From Devosia sp. XK-2 (GTDB taxonomy: Bacteria > Pseudomonadota > Alphaproteobacteria > Rhizobiales > Devosiaceae): a DNA stretch of 64,000 bases. Each line of letters starts with the position of its first letter. Positions within the stretch are counted from its first letter, which is position 1. A program made the translations under genes and the position numbers. Under the pieces are notes generated by a model. The model did no database searches. It saw only the letters and a list, made by a program, of their open reading frames with translations, and was not told the DNA's origin. The stretch lies in contig NZ_CP146608.1 in the NCBI RefSeq assembly GCF_037113415.1, forward strand, positions 702,501 through 766,500, read 5' to 3'. Below are positions 1 to 9,029 of the stretch, piece by piece.

Positions 1-1
1 G

Positions 2-454
2 GGCATTGCCGTTTACAAGGCCGTCAACACAGCCGATTCCATGATCGGCCATCTCGATGACCGTTACCGCGATTATGGCTGGGCCGCCGCAAGGCTCGAC
101 GACGTGTTCAATTGGATACCGGCGCGGTTGACCGCCATGCTTATCACGCTGGCCTGCTTTTTCACCCCTGGTGCCAGTCCGGGCAAGGCCTGGGCGACGG
201 CCCGGCGGGACGCTGCAAAGCACGATTCTCCAAATGCCGGCTGGCCCGAGGCGGCCTTTGCCGGTGCGCTGAATTTTCAACTTGGCGGACCGCGCTATTA
301 TGAGGGCGAACTGGTGGACCTGCCGGTCTTCGGAACCGGCAAGGCGGCGCTGGGCGCCAGCGATATCATGCTGGCGCTGCTGCTCTATCGCCGCACCCTC
401 GATGTGCTGCTCGGTTTCGGCAGTATCATTGCCCTGATGCTGCTTGTCAGCTGA
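2..454 (+). CDS. cobD: Adenosylcobinamide-phosphate synthase CobD/CbiB, C-terminal part
   Basis: Membrane enzyme of adenosylcobalamin synthesis that joins the aminopropanol arm to adenosylcobyric acid. The 5' end lies outside the window; the frame is open from base 2 and encodes the last 150 residues. The family motif AVNTADSM is followed by the conserved GGPRYYEG segment, and the C-terminus carries a hydrophobic helix ending in IALMLLVS. The stop overlaps by 8 bp the stop of the convergent cobU/cobP gene, another cobalamin gene, which supports both calls. Incomplete only because of the window edge. Confidence 0.93.
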   Translation, partial: GIAVYKAVNTADSMIGHLDDRYRDYGWAAARLDDVFNWIPARLTAMLITLACFFTPGASPGKAWATARRDAAKHDSPNAGWPEAAFAGALNFQLGGPRYYEGELVDLPVFGTGKAALGASDIMLALLLYRRTLDVLLGFGSIIALMLLVS

Positions 455-983
455 CCGGGTCGGGCGCATTGCCCTTCAGGGTCAAGGGCAATCCGGCGGC
501 AACGAAATAGACATCGTCGCAGATTTCGGCCAATCGCTGATGGGTCGATCCGGCCAGGTCGCGGAAGGTGCGGGCCATGGCATTGTCGGGCACGATCCCG
601 AGGCCCACTTCGTTCGATACCAGAATCACCTTGGCCTGCTGGATTTCCGCGAGTGTGGCATAGAGTTCGCTGACAGCGGTTGCGACATCCTCGTTGGCCA
701 GCAGCAGATTGGTGATCCATAGCGTCAGGCAGTCGACCAGGATGACGTCATGGGCCTTGCCCGCTTTGAGGATGGCATGGGACAATTCGAGCGGTTCTTC
801 GATCGTCGTGAAGCGCTCGCCTCGGACGGCCTGATGGCTGCTCACCCGCTCATTCATTTCCGCATCGAGAACGGTGGCCGTCGCCAGATAGGCAGGTTTG
901 GCGCCAGCATGCAGCGCCAGCCTTTCGGCAAATGCGGTTTTTCCCGAGCGGGCCCCGCCCAGCACAAGGCAATGTCGCGTCAT
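447..983 (-). CDS. cobU: Adenosylcobinamide kinase / adenosylcobinamide-phosphate guanylyltransferase
   Basis: Bifunctional nucleotide-loop enzyme (CobU, or CobP in aerobic-pathway naming) that phosphorylates adenosylcobinamide and then attaches GMP. The N-terminus has the P-loop GGARSGKT at about residues 7-14, followed by YLATAT and, further on, [12 protein letters not shown] and [10 protein letters not shown], all typical of the family; 178 residues is the normal length. The start chosen is the ATG directly before RHCLVLGG; an upstream in-frame ATG would add 33 residues with no homologous character. It converges on cobD. I looked for a cobalamin riboswitch in the 280-bp spacer upstream and did not recognise one. 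Confidence 0.93.
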   Translation of the reverse strand: MTRHCLVLGGARSGKTAFAERLALHAGAKPAYLATATVLDAEMNERVSSHQAVRGERFTTIEEPLELSHAILKAGKAHDVILVDCLTLWITNLLLANEDVATAVSELYATLAEIQQAKVILVSNEVGLGIVPDNAMARTFRDLAGSTHQRLAEICDDVYFVAAGLPLTLKGNAPDPVS

Positions 984-1263
984 GGAGAGCTCTCTTTCGG
1001 GCGCCGCTGCGGCCCATTCCCGTCCTGATAATCTTGGCTCCAAACGAACGGTGATGGCAACCCGTTCCGCTCGATTCCGCATTTGCAGAGGGGTTAAGCA
1101 AGCGGGCGGTACGGCAACGACATTTTCTTGGGCCTACTACTTTCGTCTTAGCGCCTTTCGCATTATGGTCCGCGCCGAATTGACCACCTAGTCTGGGAGC
1201 GACAGGGCGGGGCTTTCGCGCTCGGCGTCTTTTGATTCCCACACACTCACGGAGATGCTTTTC

Positions 1264-2205
1264 GTGCTGCGATATTACCTTGGCGTTGACGGAGGCGGTA
1301 CCAATTGCCGCATACGCTTGGCCAACGAGAAGCTCGAAACGCTGGCAGAGGTCAAGAACGGCCGCTCCAACCTGCAGATTGATGGCGGCGAGCCGGCCTA
1401 TAAGGCCATCAGTGCCGGAGCCCGCGACGTCTTCGAGGCTGCCGGGCTCGATTTTGCCGAGGCCGCAAATACCTATGCCTGTTTCGGCATGGCAGGCGGG
1501 CGCATGGATTCGGCCCGTCACGCCTTTGCAGCCCGGCCATGGCCCTTTGCCGGCGTCAAAGTCTATGACGATATCGACATTGCCCATGCCGGCGCGCTGG
1601 GCGGCGGCGAGGGCGGCGTGGTCATTATCGGTACCGGCTCGGCCGCCATGTCCATCGTTGGCGGCACCCGCCACCAGGCCGGCGGTTGGGGGTTCCATAT
1701 CGGCGACCAGATGAGCGGCGCCATTCTGGGCCGTGAACTGGTCCGCTATTCTATCGAAGCCGAAGACGGCCTTGCCGAAACCTCCCCCCTGACCAAGGCG
1801 GTGATCGCGGCTCTGGGCGGCAATAATCAGGCCGTCATGACATGGTCTTTTGCCACCGAAATGGACCTGAAACTGCTGAGCCGCGACGGCACCGAAGGCT
1901 GCGACGATGCGCTGGTCGGCCGCGCGCCGGGCGAATTCGGCAAGTTGATGCCGCTCTGGTTTGATCACCTGGAGCGCAACGACCCGGTGGCTCTCAAGCT
2001 TCTCGACATCGAATTGGGCTATGTCGACACCTATGTGCGCTGGTTCAAAGGTCATGGCGCCACGGTCATGGCCATTGTCGGCGGACTGGGCCAGCGCCTG
2101 TTCCCGGCCCTGCAGCAACGCTATGGTGACTTTGTCGCTCTGCCCAAATACGAACCTCTGCACGGCGCGGTGATCCTCGCCCAACAGAACTTCGCGTCAA
2201 ACTAG
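1264..2205 (+). CDS. BadF/BadG-type ATPase, probable sugar kinase (N-acetylglucosamine kinase-like)
   Basis: Member of the BadF/BadG/BcrA/BcrD ATPase family of the actin/hexokinase fold, whose characterised bacterial sugar kinases phosphorylate N-acetylglucosamine or related sugars. Visible motifs are the phosphate-1 loop GVDGGGTN at the N-terminus, the phosphate-2 loop GTGSAA, the conserved GGWGFHIGDQ, and the adenosine motif GGLGQRL near the C-terminus. A GGAG Shine-Dalgarno at 1251-1254 touches an ATG at 1255 but is ideally spaced (9 nt) from the in-frame GTG at 1264, so the GTG is preferred; the product is 313 residues. It is the first gene of a kinase-zwf-pgl-edd run, so a role as hexose kinase supplying glucose 6-phosphate is plausible. 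The substrate is inferred from context, not shown. Confidence 0.82.
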   Translation: MLRYYLGVDGGGTNCRIRLANEKLETLAEVKNGRSNLQIDGGEPAYKAISAGARDVFEAAGLDFAEAANTYACFGMAGGRMDSARHAFAARPWPFAGVKVYDDIDIAHAGALGGGEGGVVIIGTGSAAMSIVGGTRHQAGGWGFHIGDQMSGAILGRELVRYSIEAEDGLAETSPLTKAVIAALGGNNQAVMTWSFATEMDLKLLSRDGTEGCDDALVGRAPGEFGKLMPLWFDHLERNDPVALKLLDIELGYVDTYVRWFKGHGATVMAIVGGLGQRLFPALQQRYGDFVALPKYEPLHGAVILAQQNFASN

Positions 2206-2218
2206 AGGACCTGCCCAC

Positions 2219-3703
2219 GTGTCCAGCCGCATCATTCCCGTCCAGCCGTTCGACTATGTGGTGTTTGGCGCCACCGGCGACCTGACCAAGCGCAAGCTGA
2301 TCCCCGCGCTTTACCATCGTTTCAAGGACGGGCAGTTCGACGAGCAGAGCCGCATCATCGGTGTGTCGCGCTCCAAGCTCACCAATGCTGAATTTCAGAA
2401 GCTCGCCGGCGATGCCGTTGCCCAGTTTGTCGAGGAAGACTATCAGGACGCCGCCATCATCAAGCGCTTCCTGACCATCTTCTCCTATGTGGTCAACGAT
2501 GTTTCCGACGAGGCCGGCTGGGGCGATATCAAAAAGGCGCTGCGCGACGACTCCAATGTGGTGCGCGCCTTCTATCTCGCCGTGGCGCCGGACCTGTTCG
2601 AACCGATTGCCGAGCAACTGGCCAAGACCAAGGTCTATCGTCGCGACGCGCGCGTCGTCATCGAAAAGCCGCTCGGCCACGATCTGGCCTCGTCGATCGA
2701 GATCAATGACGGCGTCTCCAAGATCTTTAAGGAAGATCAGGTTTACCGCATCGACCATTATCTCGGTAAGGAGACGGTGCAGAACCTGCTCGCCCTGCGT
2801 TTTGCCAATACCCTGTTCGAACCGATCTGGAATTCGGCCCATATCGACCATGTCCAGCTCACGGTGGCCGAAAGCGTCGGCGCCGGTACGCGCGGCTATT
2901 ACGATGAGAGCGGCGCGCTCAGGGACATGATCCAGAACCACATGCTGCAATTGCTTTGCCTTGTGGCCATGGAGCCGCCCGCCAGCGACGACGCCAATGC
3001 CCTGCGCGATGAAAAACTCAAGGTCTTGCGCGCGCTTCGCCCCATTACCAATGGCGAAGTGGCCACCAAGACCGTGCGCGGCCAATATCGCGGCGTGACG
3101 TCCGAAACCGCCTCGGTTGCCAGCTATCAGGACGAATTGCCCGAGGACAAGAAGGGCAGCCATACCGAGACCTTTGTGGCGCTCAAGGCCGAGATCGACA
3201 ATTGGCGCTGGGCCGGTGTGCCGTTCTACATGCGGACCGGCAAGCGCATGGCCGAGCGCGTTTCGGAAATCTGCATCCAGTTCAAGCCCATTCCGCATTC
3301 GATCTTCGATCATGCCGAGGGGGCGCCCAAGGCCAATAAGCTCATCATCCGTCTGCAGCCCGACGAGGGCGTCAAGATGATGATGATGATCAAGGACCCC
3401 GGCCCGGGCGGCATGCGCCTGCGCCAGGTACCTCTCAATCTGAGCTTTGCCGAGACCTTTACCGAGCGAACGCCGGAAGCCTATGAGCGCTTGCTGATGG
3501 ATGTGGTGCGCGGCAGCCAGACCCTGTTCATGCGTCGCGACGAGCTGGAAGCGGCCTGGACGTGGGTCGACCCGATCCGTCAGGCCTGGGACCGTTCGCC
3601 CGAGCCGCCCCAGACCTATACTGCCGGCACCTGGGGCCCGAGCGGCGCCGTGGCCTTGATCGAGCGTGACGGTCGTACCTGGTATGAGGGGCCGAATTCG
3701 TGA
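2219..3703 (+). CDS. zwf: Glucose-6-phosphate 1-dehydrogenase
   Basis: Oxidises glucose 6-phosphate to 6-phosphogluconolactone with NADP(+) or NAD(+), the entry to the Entner-Doudoroff and pentose phosphate routes. The nucleotide-binding motif GATGDLTKRK is at about residue 17. The active-site motif RIDHYLGKE, with the substrate lysine and catalytic histidine region, is at about residues 177-185. The 494-residue length is standard. It starts with GTG behind an AGAGGA-like site. It follows the BadF-type kinase by 13 bp and precedes pgl, so the genes are probably co-transcribed. Confidence 0.97.
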   Translation: MSSRIIPVQPFDYVVFGATGDLTKRKLIPALYHRFKDGQFDEQSRIIGVSRSKLTNAEFQKLAGDAVAQFVEEDYQDAAIIKRFLTIFSYVVNDVSDEAGWGDIKKALRDDSNVVRAFYLAVAPDLFEPIAEQLAKTKVYRRDARVVIEKPLGHDLASSIEINDGVSKIFKEDQVYRIDHYLGKETVQNLLALRFANTLFEPIWNSAHIDHVQLTVAESVGAGTRGYYDESGALRDMIQNHMLQLLCLVAMEPPASDDANALRDEKLKVLRALRPITNGEVATKTVRGQYRGVTSETASVASYQDELPEDKKGSHTETFVALKAEIDNWRWAGVPFYMRTGKRMAERVSEICIQFKPIPHSIFDHAEGAPKANKLIIRLQPDEGVKMMMMIKDPGPGGMRLRQVPLNLSFAETFTERTPEAYERLLMDVVRGSQTLFMRRDELEAAWTWVDPIRQAWDRSPEPPQTYTAGTWGPSGAVALIERDGRTWYEGPNS

Positions 3704-3796
3704 CGCGTTTGGCCATCTCCGATGGCCTGTTCCTGCCCGCCTTGCCCACCATCGGGCAGGAGGCACAGGAACCCATATGAGCGAAAGATACGGGGC

Positions 3797-4492
3797 ATGA
3801 CAATCGAACGCCGCAGCTTTGCCGACAAATCGACCCTGGCCAAGGAATTGGCCGAGGCCGTTGCCGACCGCATTCGCGCAGCTATTGCCGAACGTGGTGC
3901 GGCGGCGATTGCCGTCAGCGGCGGCTCGACGCCCGGAAAGTTCTTTCAGGCGCTGGGCAAGACCAAGGATATAGACTGGTCCAAGGTCGTGGTGACGCTG
4001 GTCGACGAACGTTGGGTCGATGAAACTAGTGACCGCTCCAATGCGGCGCTGGTCAATGAAAAGATGCTGCAGGGCCCAGCGGCCACGGCCCGCTTCTTTC
4101 CGCTTTATTCGGGCGGCGACGCGCCGACAGATACCGCCATTGCCAAGACCAATGCGCTGATGGCTGAATTGCCGCAGCCCTTTGCAGCCGTCATTCTGGG
4201 CATGGGCAATGATGGCCATACGGCCAGTTTCTTCCCCGGCGGCGACACACTGGCCGCGGCGCTGACTGAGGCGGGCCCGACCCTTGCCATTCGCGCGCCG
4301 GGCGCTGGTGAACCGCGCGTGACCTTTACTTTGCCGCGCCTGCTCGAGACCGACGGCCTCTACCTTCATATCGAAGGTGAGAGCAAAGCCGAGGTGCTTG
4401 AGACGGCGCTGGGCGATGGACCGGCCGAAGACATGCCGATCCGTGCCGTGTTGCGCTCCGGTGCGCCGGTGACCGTTTACTGGTGTCCTTGA
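3797..4492 (+). CDS. pgl: 6-phosphogluconolactonase
   Basis: Hydrolyses 6-phosphogluconolactone to 6-phosphogluconate (DevB/Pgl family, GlcN6P isomerase-like fold). Characteristic motifs are AVSGGSTP near residue 35, TLVDERWV near residue 70, and GMGNDGHTASFFPG near residue 135. The start is the ATG giving MTIERRSF; an upstream in-frame ATG at 3722 would add 25 residues overlapping the spacer after zwf and is unlikely. The length of 231 residues is normal. It sits 93 bp downstream of zwf and upstream of edd, completing the first three enzymes of the Entner-Doudoroff route. Confidence 0.95.
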   Translation: MTIERRSFADKSTLAKELAEAVADRIRAAIAERGAAAIAVSGGSTPGKFFQALGKTKDIDWSKVVVTLVDERWVDETSDRSNAALVNEKMLQGPAATARFFPLYSGGDAPTDTAIAKTNALMAELPQPFAAVILGMGNDGHTASFFPGGDTLAAALTEAGPTLAIRAPGAGEPRVTFTLPRLLETDGLYLHIEGESKAEVLETALGDGPAEDMPIRAVLRSGAPVTVYWCP

Positions 4493-4615
4493 CGCTCCTG
4501 GGGCGGTCCCCAATCGACCGCCCTGGCCGCTGACGGATACTGGTTTGTTGATGCAAGGATTACCGCGCCAGCGGCCCCCTTCTGGCGTGCCCTTGCCTAG
4601 CTTTGGAGACTTGCC

Positions 4616-6430
4616 ATGACCGTCCGCCAGGCCATCCAGGATGTGACCGACCGCATTGCCGCGCGCAGCCGCGACAGCCGCCGGGATTACCTCGAACGCC
4701 TCGATGCCGCCAAAGAGCAGGGCGTCTACCGCGCCGCATTGTCCTGCGGCAATCTCGCCCACGGCTTTGCTGCCTGCTCGCCCTCCGAAAAGGCGGCTCT
4801 CGCCGGCAACAAGACGCTCAATCTGGGCATTGTCACCAGCTATAACGACATGCTGAGCGCCCATCAGCCCTACCAATTCTACCCCGAAATCATCAAGGAA
4901 GCGGCCCGCGAGATCGGTGCGACCGCCCAGGTGGCGGGCGGCGTTCCGGCCATGTGCGACGGCGTCACCCAGGGTCAGCCAGGCATGGACCTCTCGCTGT
5001 TCTCCCGCGACGTGATCGCCATGGCGACCGCCATTTCCCTCTCGCACAACATGTTCGACGCAGCCGTTTACCTCGGCATCTGCGACAAGATCGTGCCGGG
5101 TCTGGTCATCGGCGCCCTCAATTTCGGCCACCTGCCAGCGGTGTTCATCCCGGCCGGGCCGATGCCATCGGGCCTGCCCAATGATGAAAAGAGCAAGGTC
5201 CGCCAGCTCTATATGGAGGGCAAGGTCGGCCGCGCCGAGCTGCTCGAGGCCGAAAGCAAGTCCTACCACTCGGCCGGCACCTGCACCTTTTACGGCACCG
5301 CCAATTCCAACCAGATGCTCATGGAAATCATGGGCCTGCACCTGCCCGGCGCCAGCTTCGTCAATCCCGGTACGCCCTTGCGTGACGCTCTGACCCGCGA
5401 GGCCACCAAGCGCGCGCTTTCGCTCTCGGCTCTGGGCAATAATTACACGCCTATCGGCCATATCATGGACGAGAAGGCTATCGTCAACGGTCTGGTCGGC
5501 CTGCATGCGACGGGCGGATCGACCAACCACACCATGCATCTGATCGCCATGGCCGCCGCCGCCGGTCTGCAGGTCACCTGGGACGACATGAGCGACCTCA
5601 GCGATGCCACCCCCTTGCTGGCGCGCGTCTATCCCAATGGCGTTGCCGACGTGAACCACTTCCACGCAGCGGGCGGCATGGGCTTCCTCATCAAGGAACT
5701 GCTGAACGACGGCTATCTCCACGAAGACGTCAAGACCGTCTGGGGTACTGGGCTTTCGGGATACACTGTTGAAGCCAAGCTGATCGAGGACGCGCTGAGC
5801 TTTGAACAGGCGCCCGAAGAAAGCGCCCTGCCCAAGGTTCTCACCAGCACCAAGGCGCCGTTCCAGCCGACAGGCGGTCTCAAATTGCTCAAGGGCAATC
5901 TGGGCCGTTCGGTCATCAAGGTCTCGGCGGTCAAGCCCGAACACCGCGTGGTCGAGGCCCCAGCCCGTGTCTTCCATGGCCAGGAAGGCCTGCAGGCCGC
6001 TTTCAAGGCCGGCGAATTGACCGGTGATATGATCGCCGTGGTCCGTTTCTCTGGCCCCAAGGCCATCGGCATGCCCGAACTCCATAAGCTGACCCCGGCG
6101 CTTGGCGTGCTGCAGGACCGCGGCTTCAAGGTGGCGCTGCTCACTGACGGCCGCATGTCCGGCGCCTCGGGCAAGGTGCCAGCGGCGATCCACATGACGC
6201 CAGAAGCCATGGATGGCGGCCCGATCAGCAAGATCCGCGACGGCGACATGATCCGTCTTGACGCCAATGACGGCACTTTGACCTTCCTGGGCGATGAGAA
6301 AGAATTTTTCTCTCGCACGCCGGCCACCGAAGACCTGCGGCCCCAGCATTTCGGCATGGGCCGCGAACTTTTCGCCGGCTTCCGCAGCCTGGTGGGCGTG
6401 GCCGACAAGGGCGCGAGCGTTTTCAACTGA
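4616..6430 (+). CDS. edd: Phosphogluconate dehydratase (Entner-Doudoroff dehydratase)
   Basis: Iron-sulfur dehydratase of the IlvD/Edd family converting 6-phosphogluconate to 2-keto-3-deoxy-6-phosphogluconate. The cysteines expected to hold the cluster are seen in [24 protein letters not shown] and [14 protein letters not shown]. The C-terminal [14 protein letters not shown] motif is intact, and 604 residues is the usual size. It is preceded by a GGAGA site 7 bp before the ATG and is last in the kinase-zwf-pgl-edd run. No eda (KDPG aldolase) gene follows; it must lie elsewhere. Its stop overlaps by 8 bp the stop of the convergent citrate-synthase-like gene. Confidence 0.97.
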   Translation: MTVRQAIQDVTDRIAARSRDSRRDYLERLDAAKEQGVYRAALSCGNLAHGFAACSPSEKAALAGNKTLNLGIVTSYNDMLSAHQPYQFYPEIIKEAAREIGATAQVAGGVPAMCDGVTQGQPGMDLSLFSRDVIAMATAISLSHNMFDAAVYLGICDKIVPGLVIGALNFGHLPAVFIPAGPMPSGLPNDEKSKVRQLYMEGKVGRAELLEAESKSYHSAGTCTFYGTANSNQMLMEIMGLHLPGASFVNPGTPLRDALTREATKRALSLSALGNNYTPIGHIMDEKAIVNGLVGLHATGGSTNHTMHLIAMAAAAGLQVTWDDMSDLSDATPLLARVYPNGVADVNHFHAAGGMGFLIKELLNDGYLHEDVKTVWGTGLSGYTVEAKLIEDALSFEQAPEESALPKVLTSTKAPFQPTGGLKLLKGNLGRSVIKVSAVKPEHRVVEAPARVFHGQEGLQAAFKAGELTGDMIAVVRFSGPKAIGMPELHKLTPALGVLQDRGFKVALLTDGRMSGASGKVPAAIHMTPEAMDGGPISKIRDGDMIRLDANDGTLTFLGDEKEFFSRTPATEDLRPQHFGMGRELFAGFRSLVGVADKGASVFN

Positions 6431-7556
6431 TCTGGGGCCTCGGGCCGGTATATCGCGCCCGTGGCCTTATCAGCGTACCTGTTTCGACCTGTTCCAGCGC
6501 GTGGGCAATCCAGCCCACGCTGCGGGCCAGGGCGAAGACCTGCAGCGGCGCATCGTCCGGCAGACCGAATGCGGCTGTCATCGCGGCCAGCGCGAAGTCG
6601 ATATTCGGCTTCTCTCCGGTCAGGCGTTCGCCGGCCATGGCCAGTTCGGCAAAGACCTGCGGCACGGTGAATGCGGCTAGAAGGGTCGCGGCGCGGGCGT
6701 CGCCCTTGGCGTAGAGGCGGTGACCGAAACAGGGCAGGGCACCGCCCTGGCGCAAATGCGCTGCAATCGCTGCATCGGCTCCCAGCCTCTGCGCCTGATC
6801 GACCAGACCTGCCATGCTCTGGCTGGCATTGCCATGCAGCGGGCCCGATAGGGCTGCCAGCCCGGACAGGACGGCGGCGGCCAGGGGCGCGCCGGTCGAG
6901 GCGGTGACGCGCGCCGCGAAGGTCGAGGCGTTCAGCTCATGCTCGGCCAGCAGCACCAGTGCCCGCCGGAGCGGATCGGCGGCATCGCGCCGCTGCCACT
7001 GCCGCGCCAGGCGTTCATGCAGCGGATCGCTGCCGGGCGCGGCCAGGGCGCCACTGAGGAAGGACACGACCAGGGCCGCATCCTCAAGCAGCACCGCCCG
7101 ATGCCGCCCGCTTGTCGGCATCGCCGTGGCGGCCAACTCGGCCATGGCCCGATAGGCCGCGGCAATGCCGGGCTGTCGCGCCTGCGCCCGATTGGCAAAG
7201 TCGGGTCGCTCATCCGAAGCCCAGAGCAGCCGGGCTGCGGCGCCCAATGTGGCGGTCTCCGCCAGCTTGACCGCATCTTCGCCCCGATAGAGCAATTGGT
7301 CGGCGCTGATGGTGGAAATCGCGGTTTCCAGCACCGGCTCGCCCCAGGCGATGGACTCGGCAGCCACGATGCGAGCCGGGCGGCGGCCCTGTCGGCGGCT
7401 GGCCAGCCGCTCGACATCGTCCTGCCGGTAGAGGCTTTTGCGTGGATCGCTCGGGTCCGGCCGCGCGGTGATCCGCCCCCGGCTGACATTGGCATAAAGT
7501 GTCTGCGGCTTGGTGCCCAACCGTGCCAGCGCTTCGTCCGCCGTCAGCCAATTCAT
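6423..7556 (-). CDS. Citrate synthase homologue with N-terminal helix-turn-helix DNA-binding domain
   Basis: Residues 1-55 look like an excisionase/MerR-type winged helix ([24 protein letters not shown], then [10 protein letters not shown]), and residues 75-377 are a small citrate synthase fold. The three catalytic positions are all present: His241 in GPLHG, His279 in FGHRLY and Asp320 in NIDFA. The C-terminal half also has the family segment WIAHALEQ. The start is the ATG at 7556, which has a GAGG site; an upstream in-frame ATG would place the start inside the palindromic spacer. It is divergent from a second, HTH-less paralogue. Probably a transcription factor, an enzyme, or both; family members of this architecture are known from genomes, but I cannot name a function. 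Confidence 0.85.
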   Translation of the reverse strand: MNWLTADEALARLGTKPQTLYANVSRGRITARPDPSDPRKSLYRQDDVERLASRRQGRRPARIVAAESIAWGEPVLETAISTISADQLLYRGEDAVKLAETATLGAAARLLWASDERPDFANRAQARQPGIAAAYRAMAELAATAMPTSGRHRAVLLEDAALVVSFLSGALAAPGSDPLHERLARQWQRRDAADPLRRALVLLAEHELNASTFAARVTASTGAPLAAAVLSGLAALSGPLHGNASQSMAGLVDQAQRLGADAAIAAHLRQGGALPCFGHRLYAKGDARAATLLAAFTVPQVFAELAMAGERLTGEKPNIDFALAAMTAAFGLPDDAPLQVFALARSVGWIAHALEQVETGTLIRPRARYTGPRPQIS

Positions 7557-7582
7557 GTCCGCCTCGCATTGATCAATAACAT

Positions 7583-7602
7583 CAAGATTGACGTCAATCT
7601 TG
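7583..7602. promoter_or_regulatory. Perfect 20-bp palindrome between divergent citrate-synthase-like genes; candidate operator
   Basis: The core TTGACGTCAA sits in a perfect 20-base inverted repeat with no spacer (arms CAAGATTGAC and its complement). TTGACG on each strand reads as a -35 element, followed 17 bp away in both directions by a weak -10 (GATCTA at 7611-7616 on the plus strand, GATCAA at 7569-7574 on the minus strand). A symmetric protein bound here would cover both -35 elements. The obvious candidate is the HTH-containing neighbour, by inference. Confidence 0.7.
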
Positions 7603-7641
7603 CTTAGCATGATCTAGGGCCGAACAACAAGGAGACGCAGT

Positions 7642-8715
7642 ATGTCCGGTCTTGATGACGTCATTGCCGCTGAAACCCGCCTCAGCGAGGTCGACGGCGC
7701 CAATGGGCGCCTGGTGATCTGCGGCCATAGCCTGGACGCACTGGCCGGGCGGGTCAGTTACGAGGCGGTTCTGGCCCTGTTGCTGCCCGGCCTGCTATCG
7801 GCCAATAGGGAGGTGGTGCGGGCAGAACTGGCGCAGGCACGGCTCCGGGCGTTCCGGGAAGTTTCAAGGCTGGATGCCGATCTAGTCTCTCTCTCCCTCA
7901 CCGAAGCGCTTCGTGCCCTTATGGCACGCCTGCCAGATGGCGAGGATAAGTCCGTGGCCCTGCTGCAGATTGCGGCGCCTGCCGTCTTCGTGCCGGCGCT
8001 GGTCCGCGCGAAACGGGCGCAGAAGCCGATGCCGCCGCATCCGGGGCTGAGCCACGCGGCCGATATGCTGGCCATGCTGTCGGGCAATGTGCCCAGCACC
8101 GAACAGGTCAGGGCGCTCGACACCTATCTCGTCACGGTCTCCGACCATGGGCTCAATGCCTCGACCTTCACCGCCCGTGTCGTCGCCTCTACCCGCGCCG
8201 GCTATGCCTCGGCGGTGCTGGCGGCCCTGGGGGCGCTCAAGGGGCCGCTGCATGGCGGTGCGCCCGGACCCGTGCTCGACATGCTCGATGCCATTGGTGC
8301 GCCGGACAAGGCCGCGCCCTGGGTCGATGCAGCCCTGACGCGGGGTGAGCGGCTCATGGGCTTCGGCCACCGCATTTACCGGGTGCGCGACCCTCGGGCC
8401 GATGCACTCAAGGCCGCGCTCAATCAGCTCGGTGCCGCGGGCGGCTGGGACCCCAATCGACTGGCGCTGGCCGAGGCGGTGGAACGCGAGGCGCTGCTTG
8501 CCCTGCGCGCCGCCAAGCCCGATCGGGTGCTCGAGACCAATGTGGAATTCTTCACCGCCCTGCTGCTCGAAGCCCTTGGCTTCCCGCGCGAGGCATTCAC
8601 AGGCGTTTTCGCTGCCGGCCGGGTCGGCGGCTGGATCGCCCATGCATGCGAACAGGTCGAAACCGGTCGCCTCATCCGCCCGCAATCGCGCTATGTGGGT
8701 CCGAAGGCGGCTTAA
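7642..8715 (+). CDS. Citrate synthase / 2-methylcitrate synthase-like protein
   Basis: Paralogue of the divergent HTH-citrate-synthase protein but without the DNA-binding domain; 357 residues. His204 in GPLHGGAP and His243 in FGHRIY match the two catalytic histidines, and GGWIAHACEQVETG closes the fold. The third catalytic position is Glu302 in TNVEFF, where citrate synthases normally have Asp, so chemistry or substrate may differ. The start is supported by AAGGAG 7 bp upstream. It is probably not the main TCA-cycle citrate synthase, which is typically about 430 residues (GltA). The substrate (oxaloacetate with acetyl-CoA, propionyl-CoA or another acyl-CoA) cannot be read from sequence. Confidence 0.83.
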   Translation: MSGLDDVIAAETRLSEVDGANGRLVICGHSLDALAGRVSYEAVLALLLPGLLSANREVVRAELAQARLRAFREVSRLDADLVSLSLTEALRALMARLPDGEDKSVALLQIAAPAVFVPALVRAKRAQKPMPPHPGLSHAADMLAMLSGNVPSTEQVRALDTYLVTVSDHGLNASTFTARVVASTRAGYASAVLAALGALKGPLHGGAPGPVLDMLDAIGAPDKAAPWVDAALTRGERLMGFGHRIYRVRDPRADALKAALNQLGAAGGWDPNRLALAEAVEREALLALRAAKPDRVLETNVEFFTALLLEALGFPREAFTGVFAAGRVGGWIAHACEQVETGRLIRPQSRYVGPKAA

Positions 8716-8738
8716 TCGGTCTTTGCAGCCGGCCTATA

Positions 8739-8963
8739 TCATCCGGAGCAGGGCCCGCCAGCGCGCAAAGGCGCCTTGATGACCGGTTCGAGCTTGGGCA
8801 GCCAGAGATTTGGATCTTTGCCATTTCCACCGTCTTTGCCGGCCGGTCCGGGCATTACCTTTGGCGCCGGACCATTGCATCCCGCATGAACGACAATATC
8901 CTCAATCGCGCCTGCCGATGCGCAGAACAACAATAAACAGACCAGCCCCCAGACTATGCGCAT
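8739..8963 (-). CDS. Small secreted hypothetical protein
   Basis: A 74-residue product with a clear signal peptide (hydrophobic VWGLVCLLLFCASAGA, predicted cleavage after AGA near residue 19) and a short proline/glycine-rich mature part containing two cysteines. A strong AAAGGGGG ribosome site lies about 6 bp before the ATG, which is the main reason to accept it. No family is recognised. It sits between the citrate-synthase-like gene and the 3' end of mutL, with its own start and probably its own promoter. Confidence 0.5.
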   Translation of the reverse strand: MRIVWGLVCLLLFCASAGAIEDIVVHAGCNGPAPKVMPGPAGKDGGNGKDPNLWLPKLEPVIKAPLRAGGPCSG

Positions 8964-9029
8964 TTCTGTACCCCCTTTGTTCCTAAAGCAAAGGTTGCGC
9001 TTTTGTTCTCATGAGTCAATCACAAATCG

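Noticed and set aside
984..1263. Possible cobalamin riboswitch beside the cobalamin genes
   Set aside because: I looked for the conserved B12-box on both strands of the 280-bp gap and saw no convincing match.
2066..6349. A minus-strand open frame of more than 1400 codons across zwf, pgl and edd
   Set aside because: Antisense shadow of high-GC genes; its translation has the repetitive Arg/Gly/His-rich composition of such shadows, while the plus-strand genes are intact enzymes.
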